A stretch of 64,000 nt of DNA. It comes from BAIKAL-G1 sp943369525. GTDB lineage: Bacteria; Cyanobacteriota; Cyanobacteriia; PCC-6307; Cyanobiaceae. The position numbers and the translations under genes are program-made. Every line of letters begins with the position of its first letter. Positions within the stretch are counted from its first letter, which is position 1. Below are positions 50,578 through 59,818 of this stretch, in pieces. The stretch covers positions 62,001 through 126,000 of the forward strand of contig CALRNL020000007.1 of NCBI GenBank assembly GCA_943369525.1, written 5' to 3'. Under the pieces are notes generated by a model that worked only from the letters and a program-made list of their open reading frames with translations, made no database searches and was not told the origin of the DNA.

Positions 50578-50642
50578 GCGGCCGTTGGGCTTAGGGCAGT
50601 GGAATCAATCTATGGCGCCCAAGTGGGCGCGGCGGTATCGGC

Positions 50643-52109
50643 CTAGTCAGCGGTGGCTTCAGGGTCCTTGGCGGCGGCTTTTTTGCTGGCCGGGGCCTTG
50701 GTCTTAGGGGCGGGCTTGGTTGCCGGCTCGCCAACTTCGGTGTCCCCAGCGGCCTGTTCCTGCGCCAGGTCCCCGGGGGTCTTGGCGGTGATGGTGCTGT
50801 GGCTTTCGAGCCAGTCGAGCAGCTTCTGGCGCATCAGGTCTTCTTGCACGGCCTGGCGCAGGCGGGCCGGATCGATGGTGCCGCTCTCACTGATGCTGCG
50901 GGAGAGCTCCTTGATCTTGGTTTCGAGCTCCTCCTCGGCCAGTTCGATCGCTTCGGCCAGGGCCAGGGCCTTGAGGGCCAGGCTGCGGCGTAGGCGCTTT
51001 TCGGCTTCGGGCCGGGAGGTGTCCCGCAGGCTGCGCACCAGGTCGGGGGTAAACAGCTTGCGCACGTCCATGCCCTGCTGGGCCAGCTGGCCGGCGGTCT
51101 GCTCCAGCAGGGCGCGGATCTCTTCCTGCACGAGGGTTTCGGGCAGTTCCACCTCGAGCTGCTCCACCAGGGCGTCGAGCAGGGCGTCGTGGCGGTTGGC
51201 CTTGTCGCGCCGTTCGGCGTCTTCCTGGAGGCGGGCTTCCAGGTCGGTGCGCAGCTCGGCGAGGGTTTCCTTGTCGCTGGCCTGCTGGGCGAAGGAGTCG
51301 TCGAGCTCGGGCAACTCCTTGGTCTTGAGGTCGGTGAGGGTGAGCACGAAGCTCGCCGCCCGGCCGCGGCAGTCCTCCTGGGGGTACTCCTCGGGGAACT
51401 GGCAGGCCACGGTCTTGGTGTCGCCCACCGCCATGCCGATCACCCCTTCCACGAAGCCGGGGATCATGCGGCCCTCTTCCAATTCCACTTCCATCCCTTC
51501 GCCACTGCCGCCGCTGATCGGGCTGCCGTCATCACCGAAGGTGCCGCTGAAGTCGACCACGGCCACATCACCGGCCTGGGCGGGCCTGTCCTCGACCGGC
51601 ACCAGGCTGGCCAGCTTCTGGCGGGACTGCTCAATCCATTCCTCAACCCGGGCGGGGTCGTAGCTGACGGCTTCGCTGGCGGCCACCAGACCCTTGGTGA
51701 TTTTCAGGCTGGGGGTAGGTTCCACATCCAGCTCCAGGATCAAGGTGAGTTCCTCGCCGGGGGCGAAACGCTCCAGCAGGGCCTCGAAGCCTCCGGCCAA
51801 TTCCGGTTGGCCGATCGCCGGGATCTCCTCCTGGGCCAGGGCATCCCGGAACACGGCATCGACCAGGTCCTCCAGGGCCGTGGCGCGGACCCGCAGGGGG
51901 CCGATTTGTTGCAGCAGCACCGGCCGGGGCACCCTGCCCTTACGGAAGCCAGGCAACTTGATGCTGCGGCTGAGTTTCTCCAGGGCAGCGTCGTAGCTCG
52001 ACTGGCTGCGGCCCGCCGGAACGGCCACTTCCAGGGCCAGGCGGCTGCCCGGGCGCGGGCTGGTGGTGACCTTCAGGCTGGTGGTGGCGACGCTGGCAGC
52101 AGAACTCAT
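50643..52109 (-). CDS. tig: Trigger factor (ribosome-bound chaperone and prolyl isomerase)
   Basis: A 488-residue protein. The ribosome-binding domain contains KLPGFRKGRVPRPVLLQQ, the family signature. The FKBP-type PPIase domain runs from about VEDRPAQAGDVAVVDFSGTF to ASFVLTLTDLKTKELP, and the C-terminal helical arms follow. The last 45 residues are a Lys/Ala/Pro-rich tail (APASKKAAAKDPEATAD). ATG 52109 was chosen over an in-frame start at 52157, because the family begins shortly before the LKVTTSPRPGSRLALEV strand. Confidence 0.96.
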   Translation of the reverse strand: MSSAASVATTSLKVTTSPRPGSRLALEVAVPAGRSQSSYDAALEKLSRSIKLPGFRKGRVPRPVLLQQIGPLRVRATALEDLVDAVFRDALAQEEIPAIGQPELAGGFEALLERFAPGEELTLILELDVEPTPSLKITKGLVAASEAVSYDPARVEEWIEQSRQKLASLVPVEDRPAQAGDVAVVDFSGTFGDDGSPISGGSGEGMEVELEEGRMIPGFVEGVIGMAVGDTKTVACQFPEEYPQEDCRGRAASFVLTLTDLKTKELPELDDSFAQQASDKETLAELRTDLEARLQEDAERRDKANRHDALLDALVEQLEVELPETLVQEEIRALLEQTAGQLAQQGMDVRKLFTPDLVRSLRDTSRPEAEKRLRRSLALKALALAEAIELAEEELETKIKELSRSISESGTIDPARLRQAVQEDLMRQKLLDWLESHSTITAKTPGDLAQEQAAGDTEVGEPATKPAPKTKAPASKKAAAKDPEATAD

Positions 52110-52720
52110 GGCGGGCAGGTGGGTAGGAACGCCGGACCGGATCGGCGGGGCAGCCAACGATCCTAGGAACTGACCTCACCGGCCCCCTAGGGCGCCGTCC
52201 CTGGGGCCATCGCCAAGGACCGAATGGCCGCGTATTGTTCACTCCATCCCCTCCGGTGGGGGGTTGGGCCGGCCGCTGCCCCAACCCTCCGCCTCCCATA
52301 CGTCCCCCTACCCCCCTTCCCACCGACCCCAGATCCAGTCCACCCGTCCAGGCCCAGCCCAGAATCCGGTCCAGTTCCAGCGCAGAACCAGTTCAGCTCC
52401 AGTCCCGCTTGCCCTGCCCCAAGCCCCACTAGCCAGACCAACGTCCCCGCTGACGTTGGTGCCCCAAACCCGATCCTGGCCCCCAGTCCAGGGTCTCCCC
52501 CAGATCCAGCTCCAGTCCCAAGCGTCGGGTTGCCTGGGCAGCAGGGGCCTGCCCCCCAGTCCCAATCCTTTGCCAGCCCAGGTTTCCCCTATTGGGAATT
52601 CCGCTCCCCGCCCTCGCCGGCCAGGGGTTGGTTTAGTCCAAGGGCTCTTAGGTCCGAGCCAGCCACCCAGGGCCTGGGACCAGCCTTTTCAGGATCCAAC
52701 CGCCCTCGGCTCGCCAGCGT
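52110..52720. other. 611-bp cytosine-rich, repeat-like stretch between tig and asd
   Basis: From about 52250 to 52620 the plus strand is very poor in G and T and rich in CCAG/CCCC words (CCAGTCCCAG, CAGCTCCAGTCC, GTCCAGTTCCAG). Because of this, two or three plus frames are open at once and would code for proline/serine-rich chains; none looks like a real gene. A strong hairpin lies at 52437-52460. The region holds the tig promoter on the left and the asd leader on the right. Confidence 0.6.
52437..52460 (+). promoter_or_regulatory. 9-bp perfect hairpin in the asd leader region
   Basis: ACCAACGTC (52437-52445) pairs with GACGTTGGT (52452-52460) around CCCGCT. It stands out in the C-rich surroundings. 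No T-run follows, so it is either an RNA leader structure, a mutation-resistant dyad or a protein site. Confidence 0.45.
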
Positions 52721-53905
52721 TTGCCAACCCCGAGCCTTTTTCGATCTGAGCCCAGCCTGTTGACCAGCCCGGTGCCTTCAGGCCCCAACCGTTCCCTTTC
52801 TCCCCTGCCGCCCTTGTCCCTCCCGACCGCCAGTTCCCTCCCCAACCGGCCCCTAAAGGTGGCCGTGCTTGGTGCCACCGGGGCCGTGGGCCAGGAATTG
52901 CTCACCCTGTTGGCCGAGCGCCAGTTCCCGGTGGCGGAGCTGGTGTTGTTGGCGTCACCCCGCTCGGCTGGTCAGTCCTTGAGCTGGAACGGCCACTCCT
53001 GGCCCATCCAGCCCGTGACTGCCGAGGCTTTTACGGGGGTGGATGTGGTGCTGGCCTCAGCCGGCGGTTCGGTGTCCAAGCAGTGGGCCCCCGTGGCGGC
53101 GGCGGCCGGAGCGTTGGTGATCGACAACTCCAGCGCCTTTCGCCTCGATCCCCAGGTGCCCTTGGTGGTGCCCGAGGTGAATCCCCAGGCGGCCTTTGGC
53201 CACCAGGGGATCATCGCCAATCCCAACTGCACCACGATCCTGATGACCCTGGCCCTGGCGCCCCTGGCAGCCCGGCGGCCCCTGCGTCGGGTGGTGGTGA
53301 GCACCTACCAATCGGCTAGCGGCGCCGGCGCCCGTGCCATGGAGGAGCTGCGCAGCCTCAGCCAGACCGTGCTCGATGGCGGCAACCCCGAAAGCGCCGT
53401 GCTGCCCTACTCACTCGCCTTCAACCTGTTCCTGCACAACTCGCCCCTGCAGGACAACGGCTACTGCGAAGAAGAGCTGAAAATGCTGCATGAGACCCGC
53501 AAGATCATGGGCCTGCCCGAGCTGCGGGTCACGGCCACCTGTGTGCGGGTGCCGGTGCTGCGGGCTCACTCCGAGGCCCTCAACATTGAGTTCCACGAAC
53601 CTTTCCCGGTGGAGGAGGCCCGGGCCCTGCTGGCCCAGGCGCCGGGGGTGGAGTTGATCGAGGATTTCGCCGCTAACCGCTTCCCAATGCCGACGGATGT
53701 CACGGGCCGGGATCCGGTGGCCGTGGGTCGCATCCGCCAGGACCTGAGCGAGCCAAATGCCCTGGAGCTCTGGCTCTGCGGCGACCAGATTCGCAAGGGC
53801 GCAGCCCTCAATGCCATCCAGATCGCCGAGTTGCTGCTCGATCCCGCTGGGGCGGCAGGCGCCAGCGCCCCTCCCAGCGAAGCAGCTGCAGGAGTGGGCC
53901 GATGA
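52721..53905 (+). CDS. asd: Aspartate-semialdehyde dehydrogenase
   Basis: Asd reduces aspartyl phosphate to aspartate semialdehyde, the branch point to lysine, threonine and methionine. From TTG 52721 the protein has 394 residues; NADP-binding GATGAVG is at 51-57 and the active cysteine C170 is in NPNCTTI. The fold starts near residue 42 (PNRPLKVAVLG), and the 40 residues before it are a Ser/Pro-rich extension. The true start is therefore uncertain (other candidates TTG 52760, GTG 52772, TTG 52814). The stop overlaps dapA as ATGA, coupling two consecutive steps. Confidence 0.93.
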   Translation: MPTPSLFRSEPSLLTSPVPSGPNRSLSPLPPLSLPTASSLPNRPLKVAVLGATGAVGQELLTLLAERQFPVAELVLLASPRSAGQSLSWNGHSWPIQPVTAEAFTGVDVVLASAGGSVSKQWAPVAAAAGALVIDNSSAFRLDPQVPLVVPEVNPQAAFGHQGIIANPNCTTILMTLALAPLAARRPLRRVVVSTYQSASGAGARAMEELRSLSQTVLDGGNPESAVLPYSLAFNLFLHNSPLQDNGYCEEELKMLHETRKIMGLPELRVTATCVRVPVLRAHSEALNIEFHEPFPVEEARALLAQAPGVELIEDFAANRFPMPTDVTGRDPVAVGRIRQDLSEPNALELWLCGDQIRKGAALNAIQIAELLLDPAGAAGASAPPSEAAAGVGR

Positions 53906-54831
53906 CCCGTTCCCTGCCAAGCCCACTTACCCCCGGGGCCGCCTCCCCCGCCCCCTTCGGCCGGGTGGTTACGGCCATGGTCACCCCCTTTGGCGCCGAT
54001 GGTGCCGTGGATCTCGACCTGGCAGGTCGACTGGCTAGCCACCTGGTGGACGAGGGTTGCGACGGCCTGGTGCTTTGCGGCACCACCGGCGAATCCCCAA
54101 CCCTCAGCTGGGAGGAGCAACACCAGCTTTTCTCCGCCGTCAAGGCCGCCGTGGGTAACCGGGCCGCCCTGCTGGCGGGCACCGGCAGCAACTGCACCGC
54201 CGAGGCGATTGAGGCGATCGGCCAGGCGGCCGTTCTCGGCGCCGATGGCGCCCTAGTGGTGGTGCCCTACTACAACAAGCCGCCCCAGGAGGGTCTGGAA
54301 GCCCATTTCCGGGCCGTGGCCCTGGCGGCCCCTGAATTGCCGTTGATGCTTTACAACATCCCTGGTCGCACCGGCACCAGCCTGAGTCCGGAAACCACGG
54401 CCCGGCTGCTCGACCTTCCCAATGTGGTGAGTTTTAAGGCCGCCAGTGGCACCACCGAGGAGGTCAGCCAATTGCGGGCCGCCTGTGGTGAGCGGCTGGC
54501 GATCTACAGCGGCGATGACGCCCTCACCCTGCCCATGTTGGCCGTGGGCGCCGTGGGTGTGGTGAGTGTGGCCGGCCATCTGGTGGCCCGCGAGATCAGC
54601 CAGATGGTTAGCGCCTTCCTCGCCGGCGATCACGCCAGCGCCCTAGCCCTGCACGAACGGCTACTGCCCCTTTGCAAGGCCCTGTTTTTGACCACCAATC
54701 CGATTCCCGTCAAAGCCGCGCTGGAGTTGAGCGGCTGGCCCGTGGGCGCCCCCCGTCTTCCCCTGGTATCCGCCCCTAGTGATGTGCGCGAGCGATTAAC
54801 CACAGCCCTGGCAGCCCTGCGTCCTACCTGA
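53902..54831 (+). CDS. dapA: 4-Hydroxy-tetrahydrodipicolinate synthase
   Basis: DapA condenses aspartate semialdehyde with pyruvate, the first step of the lysine/diaminopimelate branch. The 309-residue TIM barrel carries CGTTGES at 59-65, Y151 in LYNIPGRTG and the Schiff-base lysine K179 in VSFKAASG. The first 20 residues (MTRSLPSPLTPGAASPAPFG) are a variable extension. It is coupled to asd by a 4-bp overlap and is followed after 114 bp by rnj. Confidence 0.97.
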   Translation: MTRSLPSPLTPGAASPAPFGRVVTAMVTPFGADGAVDLDLAGRLASHLVDEGCDGLVLCGTTGESPTLSWEEQHQLFSAVKAAVGNRAALLAGTGSNCTAEAIEAIGQAAVLGADGALVVVPYYNKPPQEGLEAHFRAVALAAPELPLMLYNIPGRTGTSLSPETTARLLDLPNVVSFKAASGTTEEVSQLRAACGERLAIYSGDDALTLPMLAVGAVGVVSVAGHLVAREISQMVSAFLAGDHASALALHERLLPLCKALFLTTNPIPVKAALELSGWPVGAPRLPLVSAPSDVRERLTTALAALRPT

Positions 54832-54945
54832 CGCCAAGGCCCATCCCAGCCCTCCAGCCCCCAGCAGCAGCCCACCCTGCAAAAAACGGTCCGGAGGCGT
54901 TGCATTCAGTTCGGCATCGATTCCCCTTCTTTTTTCTTTCCCCTG

Positions 54946-57006
54946 ATGAGCCCATCCAATCCGATCACCCGTAATGCCAGCGCCGGCCGCTCCGAGGCCG
55001 CCGAGAAACAGCCCACCCTGCGGGTCATTCCCCTCGGCGGTTTGCATGAGATCGGTAAAAACACCTGCGTTTTTGAATACGGCGACGACCTGATGCTGGT
55101 GGACGGCGGCCTCGCCTTCCCCAGCGATGGCATGCATGGCGTCAACGTGGTGTTGCCCGACACCAGCTATCTACGCGAAAACCAGAAGCGGATTCGCGGC
55201 ATGATCGTTACCCATGGCCATGAAGATCACATCGGGGGCATTCCCCACCACCTCAAGAACTTCACGATCCCTGTGATCTATGGGCCCCGCCTGGCCCTCT
55301 CCATGCTCACGGGCAAAATGGAGGAAGCTGGCGTGATGGATCGCACAATCCTCCAAACGGTCTCGCCGCGCGACGTGGTGCAGGTGGGTCAGCACTTCAA
55401 GGTGGAGTTCATCCGCAACACCCACTCGCTCGCAGACAGCTTCTCCCTGGCAATCACCACCCCTGCCGGCGTGGTGATTTTCACCGGAGACTTCAAATTC
55501 GACCACACCCCGGTTGATGGCGAGTATTTCGACATCCAGCGCATGGCCCACTACGGCGAACAGGGGGTGCTGTGCCTGTTTAGTGATTCCACCAACGCCG
55601 AGCTGCCCGGTTTCACACCGCCTGAGCGGGCCGTGTTCCCCCACCTTGATCGCCACATTGGCAATGCCCAAGGCCGGGTGATTCTCACCACCTTTGCCAG
55701 CTCCACCCACCGGGTTTCGATGATCCTTGAGCTCGCCATGAAGCATGGCCGCAAGGTGGGTCTGCTGGGCCGCTCCATGCTCAACGTGATCGCCAAGGCC
55801 CGGGAGCTCGGTTATATGCGCTGCCCGGATGAGCTGTTTGTGCCGATCAAGCAGATTCGCGACCTGCCAGATCGCGAAACCCTGCTACTGATGACCGGCA
55901 GCCAGGGCGAGCCCCTTGCCGCCCTGAGCCGCATTTCCCGCAGCGACCATCCCCAGGTCCAGGTCAAGCCCTCCGACACGATCATCTTCTCGGCCAGCCC
56001 AATTCCCGGTAACACCATCTCGGTGGTGAACACGATCGACCGGCTGATGATGCTGGGCGCCAAGGTGGTCTATGGCAAGGGTGAGGGCATCCATGTGTCC
56101 GGCCACGGCTCCCAGGAAGACGACAAATTGATGCTGGCCCTGACCCGGCCCAAGTTCTTCGTGCCCGTGCATGGCGAACACCGCATGTTGGTGGCCCACG
56201 CCAAAACAGCGCAATCCATGGGCATTCCCGCCGAGAACTGCCTGATCATCGAAAACGGTGATGTGGTGGAACTCAAGCCCGAGTCGATTCGCAAGGGCGA
56301 TCCAGTCAAAGCAGGGATCGAATTGCTGGATGCTTCCCGCAACGGCATCGTTGATGCCCGGGTGCTGAAGGAACGCCAACAGCTAGCCGAAGATGGCGTC
56401 ATCACCCTGCTGGCCGTGATCAGCACCGATGGGGTGATGGCAGCCCCGCCCCGGGTCAACCTCCGCGGCGTCGTCACCACTGCCGATGCCCGCAAGATGT
56501 CCCTCTGGGCCGAGCGTGAAATCGGTTGGGTGCTGGAGAATCGCTGGAACCAGTTGTCCCGTAACAGTGGCGGTGCGGCCCCCGATGTCGATTGGATGGG
56601 CGTCCAGCGCGAAATTGAAGTGGGCCTGCAGCGGCGCCTGCGCCGCGAGCTCCAGGTGGAACCACTGATCATTTGTCTGGTTCAGCCGGCCCCAGGCGGC
56701 ACCCCCGCCTACAAGGGTCGCGCCGATGCCGAGCCCGACAGCCGCCCCGCCCCCCGGGGTGGTCGCCGCGATGGCGGTCGTGAACTGAGCCGGGAGGTGA
56801 ACCGTGATGTCAATCGGGAGGTGAACCGCGATCGCCAGGCTCCGGCCCCTGCGGCTACGGCCCTGGCCCAGCCCGCAGCTCCGGCCCCAGCCGCCCCAGA
56901 ACCCCAGCGCCAACTCGTGGCGGTGACGGCTGCCGAAGCCCCGATCGAAGATCCGGACCTGGCCGCCACCCGCACCCGTCGCCGCCGTTCCGGCGCCGTC
57001 AGCTGA
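54946..57006 (+). CDS. rnj: Ribonuclease J
   Basis: A 686-residue beta-CASP metallo-beta-lactamase nuclease of mRNA decay and RNA maturation. The metal site includes HGHEDH at 90-95, and the beta-CASP part has GSQGEPLAALSRI and later HVSGHGSQEDDKLML and FFVPVHGEHRML. After about residue 590 the tail is disordered, rich in Arg, Pro and Ala, with a short repeat (SREVNRDVNREVNRD) before APAPAATALAQPA, and ends TRTRRRRSGAVS. The tail could bind RNA or partners. It follows dapA in the same direction. Confidence 0.96.
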   Translation: MSPSNPITRNASAGRSEAAEKQPTLRVIPLGGLHEIGKNTCVFEYGDDLMLVDGGLAFPSDGMHGVNVVLPDTSYLRENQKRIRGMIVTHGHEDHIGGIPHHLKNFTIPVIYGPRLALSMLTGKMEEAGVMDRTILQTVSPRDVVQVGQHFKVEFIRNTHSLADSFSLAITTPAGVVIFTGDFKFDHTPVDGEYFDIQRMAHYGEQGVLCLFSDSTNAELPGFTPPERAVFPHLDRHIGNAQGRVILTTFASSTHRVSMILELAMKHGRKVGLLGRSMLNVIAKARELGYMRCPDELFVPIKQIRDLPDRETLLLMTGSQGEPLAALSRISRSDHPQVQVKPSDTIIFSASPIPGNTISVVNTIDRLMMLGAKVVYGKGEGIHVSGHGSQEDDKLMLALTRPKFFVPVHGEHRMLVAHAKTAQSMGIPAENCLIIENGDVVELKPESIRKGDPVKAGIELLDASRNGIVDARVLKERQQLAEDGVITLLAVISTDGVMAAPPRVNLRGVVTTADARKMSLWAEREIGWVLENRWNQLSRNSGGAAPDVDWMGVQREIEVGLQRRLRRELQVEPLIICLVQPAPGGTPAYKGRADAEPDSRPAPRGGRRDGGRELSREVNRDVNREVNRDRQAPAPAATALAQPAAPAPAAPEPQRQLVAVTAAEAPIEDPDLAATRTRRRRSGAVS

Positions 57007-57024
57007 GGGCCTTGCCCTTGCCTG

Positions 57025-57043
57025 GGCCGGGTCAACCCCGGCC
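57025..57043. terminator. Small hairpin between convergent rnj and TPR-like gene
   Basis: GGCCGGG (57025-57031) pairs with CCCGGCC (57037-57043) with a 5-base loop. It lies in the 43 bp between two convergent genes and has no T-run on either side. It may serve both strands weakly. Confidence 0.35.
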
Positions 57044-57049
57044 TGGGCC

Positions 57050-57700
57050 TTAGCGCAGCACCACCCGCAGGAGGCCCTTGGCCAGTTCGGCCGCCTCGGC
57101 GGGACTAAAGGCCTGGGGGCTTTCGAGGCCCCCAGGGGTCCCTGGCGATTGGGCAGGCACCCCAACCACCTCAACCAGGTCCGCTTCGATCGGTTCGATC
57201 CGCTCGACCAGTTCGGCGGTCACCGACTGATCGGCCTTCACGGCCCAGGGTTGGGCCGCCGCCATGGCCCCCGCCAACCCAGGTTGCTCCTGGGGGGCCT
57301 CGCTGCCAACTTGGCTGGTTGGGCCCAGGCTGCCCAGGTCCTCCAGCCAGGGCACGGCCGCTCCTGAACTGGCGTTGGTGGATGTGTCATCGACGCTTGC
57401 AGCCTCGCTGGCGCCGGCTTGCTGGCAGAGGGTCAGGCCCTGTTCGGCTAGTTCCCGGTAGGTGGGGTCATCGCTTTCGGTCCACACCTGTTGATAACAG
57501 GGCAGGGCCTGCTGGGGTTGGCCCAGGCCATAGAGATAGGTGTGGCCGATCAGCAATTGCAGCCTTAGATCCAGCTGGTCCGCTGAGCCGCTGGGAATGC
57601 GGGGCACGAGTTCCTTGGCGAGGCGCAGGGCCTCAGGAAACTGCTGCATGCTGTAGGCATGCTCGACGGCGATATAGGCGTCCTGAAGGTTGGTGCTCAC
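57050..57700 (-). CDS. Conserved cyanobacterial TPR-like hypothetical protein
   Basis: A 216-residue protein starting with GTG at 57700 (VSTNLQDAYIAVEHAYSMQQ), backed by GGAG 7 bp upstream; the frame is open another 20 codons without such support. Residues 5-95 are TPR-like helices (YIAVEHAYSMQQFPEALRLA, LQLLIGHTYLYGLGQPQQAL, PTYRELAEQGLTLCQQ). The rest is acidic and low-complexity and ends in an amphipathic helix (AAELAKGLLRVVLR). Similar short proteins lie between rnj and tilS in related genomes. No function is known to me. Confidence 0.75.
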   Translation of the reverse strand: MSTNLQDAYIAVEHAYSMQQFPEALRLAKELVPRIPSGSADQLDLRLQLLIGHTYLYGLGQPQQALPCYQQVWTESDDPTYRELAEQGLTLCQQAGASEAASVDDTSTNASSGAAVPWLEDLGSLGPTSQVGSEAPQEQPGLAGAMAAAQPWAVKADQSVTAELVERIEPIEADLVEVVGVPAQSPGTPGGLESPQAFSPAEAAELAKGLLRVVLR

Positions 57701-57796
57701 AAGCGGCTCCGGCGGCGGTGACGGATGGATCTTGCGGAAGTCTGACCGGGATTCGGCCAAAGGTCCGGGTTGGTCCCTGCTCGCCCTGGGCCCGGG

Positions 57797-58894
57797 TTAG
57801 GCCGCCCCTGGGCCAGGTCCGTTCGCCGGCGGCATTAACACCAGCAGGTGACGGCTCCAGCCCAGCCGCCATCCCTGGCCCAGGGGCCGCTCGCCTGGGC
57901 CCTGGTGGGGTTGGAGTTCTCCCAGCAACGACTCCAGGTTGGCGGCCTCCAGGCTGAGGCCGCTATGCCGTTTGAGCCAGTGGTGCAGGATCCGCCCCTG
58001 GTTCGGCTGCCCCAGGCGGGTGAGGCCGGCCCGGTCTAGGCCCGGGGCCGTTCCCGCCCTTGGGTGTGGGGTGAGGGTGGTGAGGGCTAGATCGAGCAGC
58101 TCCTCCAGGCCCGCCTGTTCCTGTTCCAGCCGTTCGGCGAGGGCGCTGATGCGGCTGGCGCAGCCGGGATGGAGCTGCTCCAGCACCGGCATCACCTCCT
58201 GGCGGATGCGGTTGCGGCTGAAGCGGGGACTGGCATTGCTGGGGTCAAGCCAGATCGGCAGGTCCCAGTCGACGCAGAATTGGCCGGTGTCGGCCCGGCC
58301 TAGGCCCAGCAGGGGGCGCACCAGGCTGATTGGTGAGTCTGGGCTTAGGGGCCGCCGCCGCCGCAGGCTGGCCAGGCCCTGGCGGTGGCTGCCCCGGGCC
58401 AGGTGCAGCAGCAGGGTTTCGGCCCGGTCGCTGGCGGTGTGGCCGGTCACCACGTGGCGGCAGGCCCGTTCAAGGGCCTGGGCCCCCAGGCGGTCGTAGC
58501 GCCAGGCCCGGGCCGCGGCTTCGCTGGCGGGGGGAGCGCTGGCCCGTTCCAGCGTGATCGCCAGCCCACAGCCCTCGGCCCAGGCCTGCAGTTCTTCGGC
58601 CTGGCGCGCCGATTCGGGGCGCCAGCCGTGGTCGCCGTGCCAGAGGTGCAGGCTCCAGCCGTGCAGCCGGCCCAGGTCCTGCAGCAGCCTGGTCAGGGCC
58701 ATGGAGTCCTGGCCGCCGGACACCGCCAGCAGCAGGGGCGCCCCGGCGGGCAGCAGGTCGGGGTCGCGGCGCAGGCGCCGGTGCAGGGCGGCATGGATCG
58801 GGCCCCAGGGGGGGCGGGCCTGGCCTCCGGTGCTGGAGGGCCCCTGGGGCGGGCCTGGCTCTGGCGAGGCTTCGGATGGGAGAATTGGCTTCAT
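57797..58894 (-). CDS. tilS: tRNA(Ile)-lysidine synthetase
   Basis: TilS changes C34 of the minor tRNA-Ile(CAU) to lysidine, switching it from Met to Ile decoding. The 365-residue protein has the PP-loop SGGQDS at 59-64, LWHGDHGWRPES near 83-94 and TGHTASDRAETLLLHLARGS at about 147-166, with SRNRIRQEVMPVL further on. A 30-residue Pro/Gly-rich N-terminal extension precedes the fold. It is divergent from ycf23 with 17 bp between the two starts. Confidence 0.95.
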   Translation of the reverse strand: MKPILPSEASPEPGPPQGPSSTGGQARPPWGPIHAALHRRLRRDPDLLPAGAPLLLAVSGGQDSMALTRLLQDLGRLHGWSLHLWHGDHGWRPESARQAEELQAWAEGCGLAITLERASAPPASEAAARAWRYDRLGAQALERACRHVVTGHTASDRAETLLLHLARGSHRQGLASLRRRRPLSPDSPISLVRPLLGLGRADTGQFCVDWDLPIWLDPSNASPRFSRNRIRQEVMPVLEQLHPGCASRISALAERLEQEQAGLEELLDLALTTLTPHPRAGTAPGLDRAGLTRLGQPNQGRILHHWLKRHSGLSLEAANLESLLGELQPHQGPGERPLGQGWRLGWSRHLLVLMPPANGPGPGAA

Positions 58895-58911
58895 TCGCTG
58901 TCCGGCCGCCC

Positions 58912-59673
58912 ATGTCCCGTCTGTCCAGCCTGCCGCTTCAACTGCAGCAAGCCCTGGCCTCGCGGCACCTGCTCAAGGTGATCGCCGGCCTCACCAATTT
59001 TGATGCCGCCTCGGTGGAGCGCATCAGTCGCGCCGCCGGCCTGGGCGGCGCCGACCTGATCGATCTGGCCTGTGATCCCGAGCTGGTGCGCCGGGCCGCC
59101 GCCGTGTCCGGCCTGCCGATTTGTGTGTCGGCCGTGGATCCCGAGCTGTTCCCTGCTGCCGTGGCCGCTGGAGCCGCCATGGTCGAGATCGGCAACTACG
59201 ACGCCTTCTATCCCCTCGGCCGCATTTTTGATGCCGCCGAGGTGCTCGAGCTCACCCGCCGCACCCGGACCCTGCTGCCTGAGGTGGTGCTGTCGGTCAC
59301 CGTGCCCCACGTGCTTCCCCTCGACCAGCAGGAGCAGCTCGCCATGGATCTGGTTGGAGCCGGTGCCGACCTGATCCAGACCGAGGGCGGCACCAGCGCC
59401 CGGCCCTTCAGCCCCGGCAGCCTCGGCCTGATTGAAAAGGCCGCACCCACCCTGGCCGCAGCCCACGCGATTAGCCGCGCCGTCTCCGTGCCCGTGCTCT
59501 GCGCCTCCGGCCTCTCGGCCGTGACCCTGCCCCTGGCGATCGCCGCCGGTGCCAGTGGCGTCGGGGTCGGTTCGGCCGTCAATCGCCTCGGCGATGAGCT
59601 GGCCATGGTGGCCGTGGTCCGCAGCCTGCGCGAGGCCCTGGGCAGCGGCGTGGCCGTGGCGTCCCAGGCCTGA
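58912..59673 (+). CDS. ycf23: Ycf23-like protein (DUF561)
   Basis: A 253-residue protein of the DUF561/Ycf23 family found in cyanobacteria and plastids. It looks like a TIM-barrel phosphate-binding fold: KVIAGLTNFDAASVERISRA, AGAAMVEIGNYDAFYPLGR, GADLIQTEGGTSARPFSPG and the C-terminal GVGVGSAVNRL. The catalytic role is unknown. ATG 58912 (MSRLSSLPLQLQQALASRH) was chosen over an in-frame start at 58876 that overlaps tilS. It precedes uvrB in the same direction. Confidence 0.9.
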   Translation: MSRLSSLPLQLQQALASRHLLKVIAGLTNFDAASVERISRAAGLGGADLIDLACDPELVRRAAAVSGLPICVSAVDPELFPAAVAAGAAMVEIGNYDAFYPLGRIFDAAEVLELTRRTRTLLPEVVLSVTVPHVLPLDQQEQLAMDLVGAGADLIQTEGGTSARPFSPGSLGLIEKAAPTLAAAHAISRAVSVPVLCASGLSAVTLPLAIAAGASGVGVGSAVNRLGDELAMVAVVRSLREALGSGVAVASQA

Positions 59674-59818
59674 GCGCGGTGATCGCCCCGTTCTGCTCGG
59701 CTTCGGGGCGTGATTAGGTCCGTCCGGGGTCCCTTAGGGGTCCCTTGGCGGGTTTGACGTCTATTCAGGGTCGGTGGACCACCCCCCAGCCAGGCCCCCC
59801 TGGGCTGAGAATGGCCCG

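Noticed and set aside
52224..52763. Proline/serine-rich open frames ahead of asd
   Set aside because: Several frames are open together because of the C-rich composition, there is no ribosome site and they run into asd.
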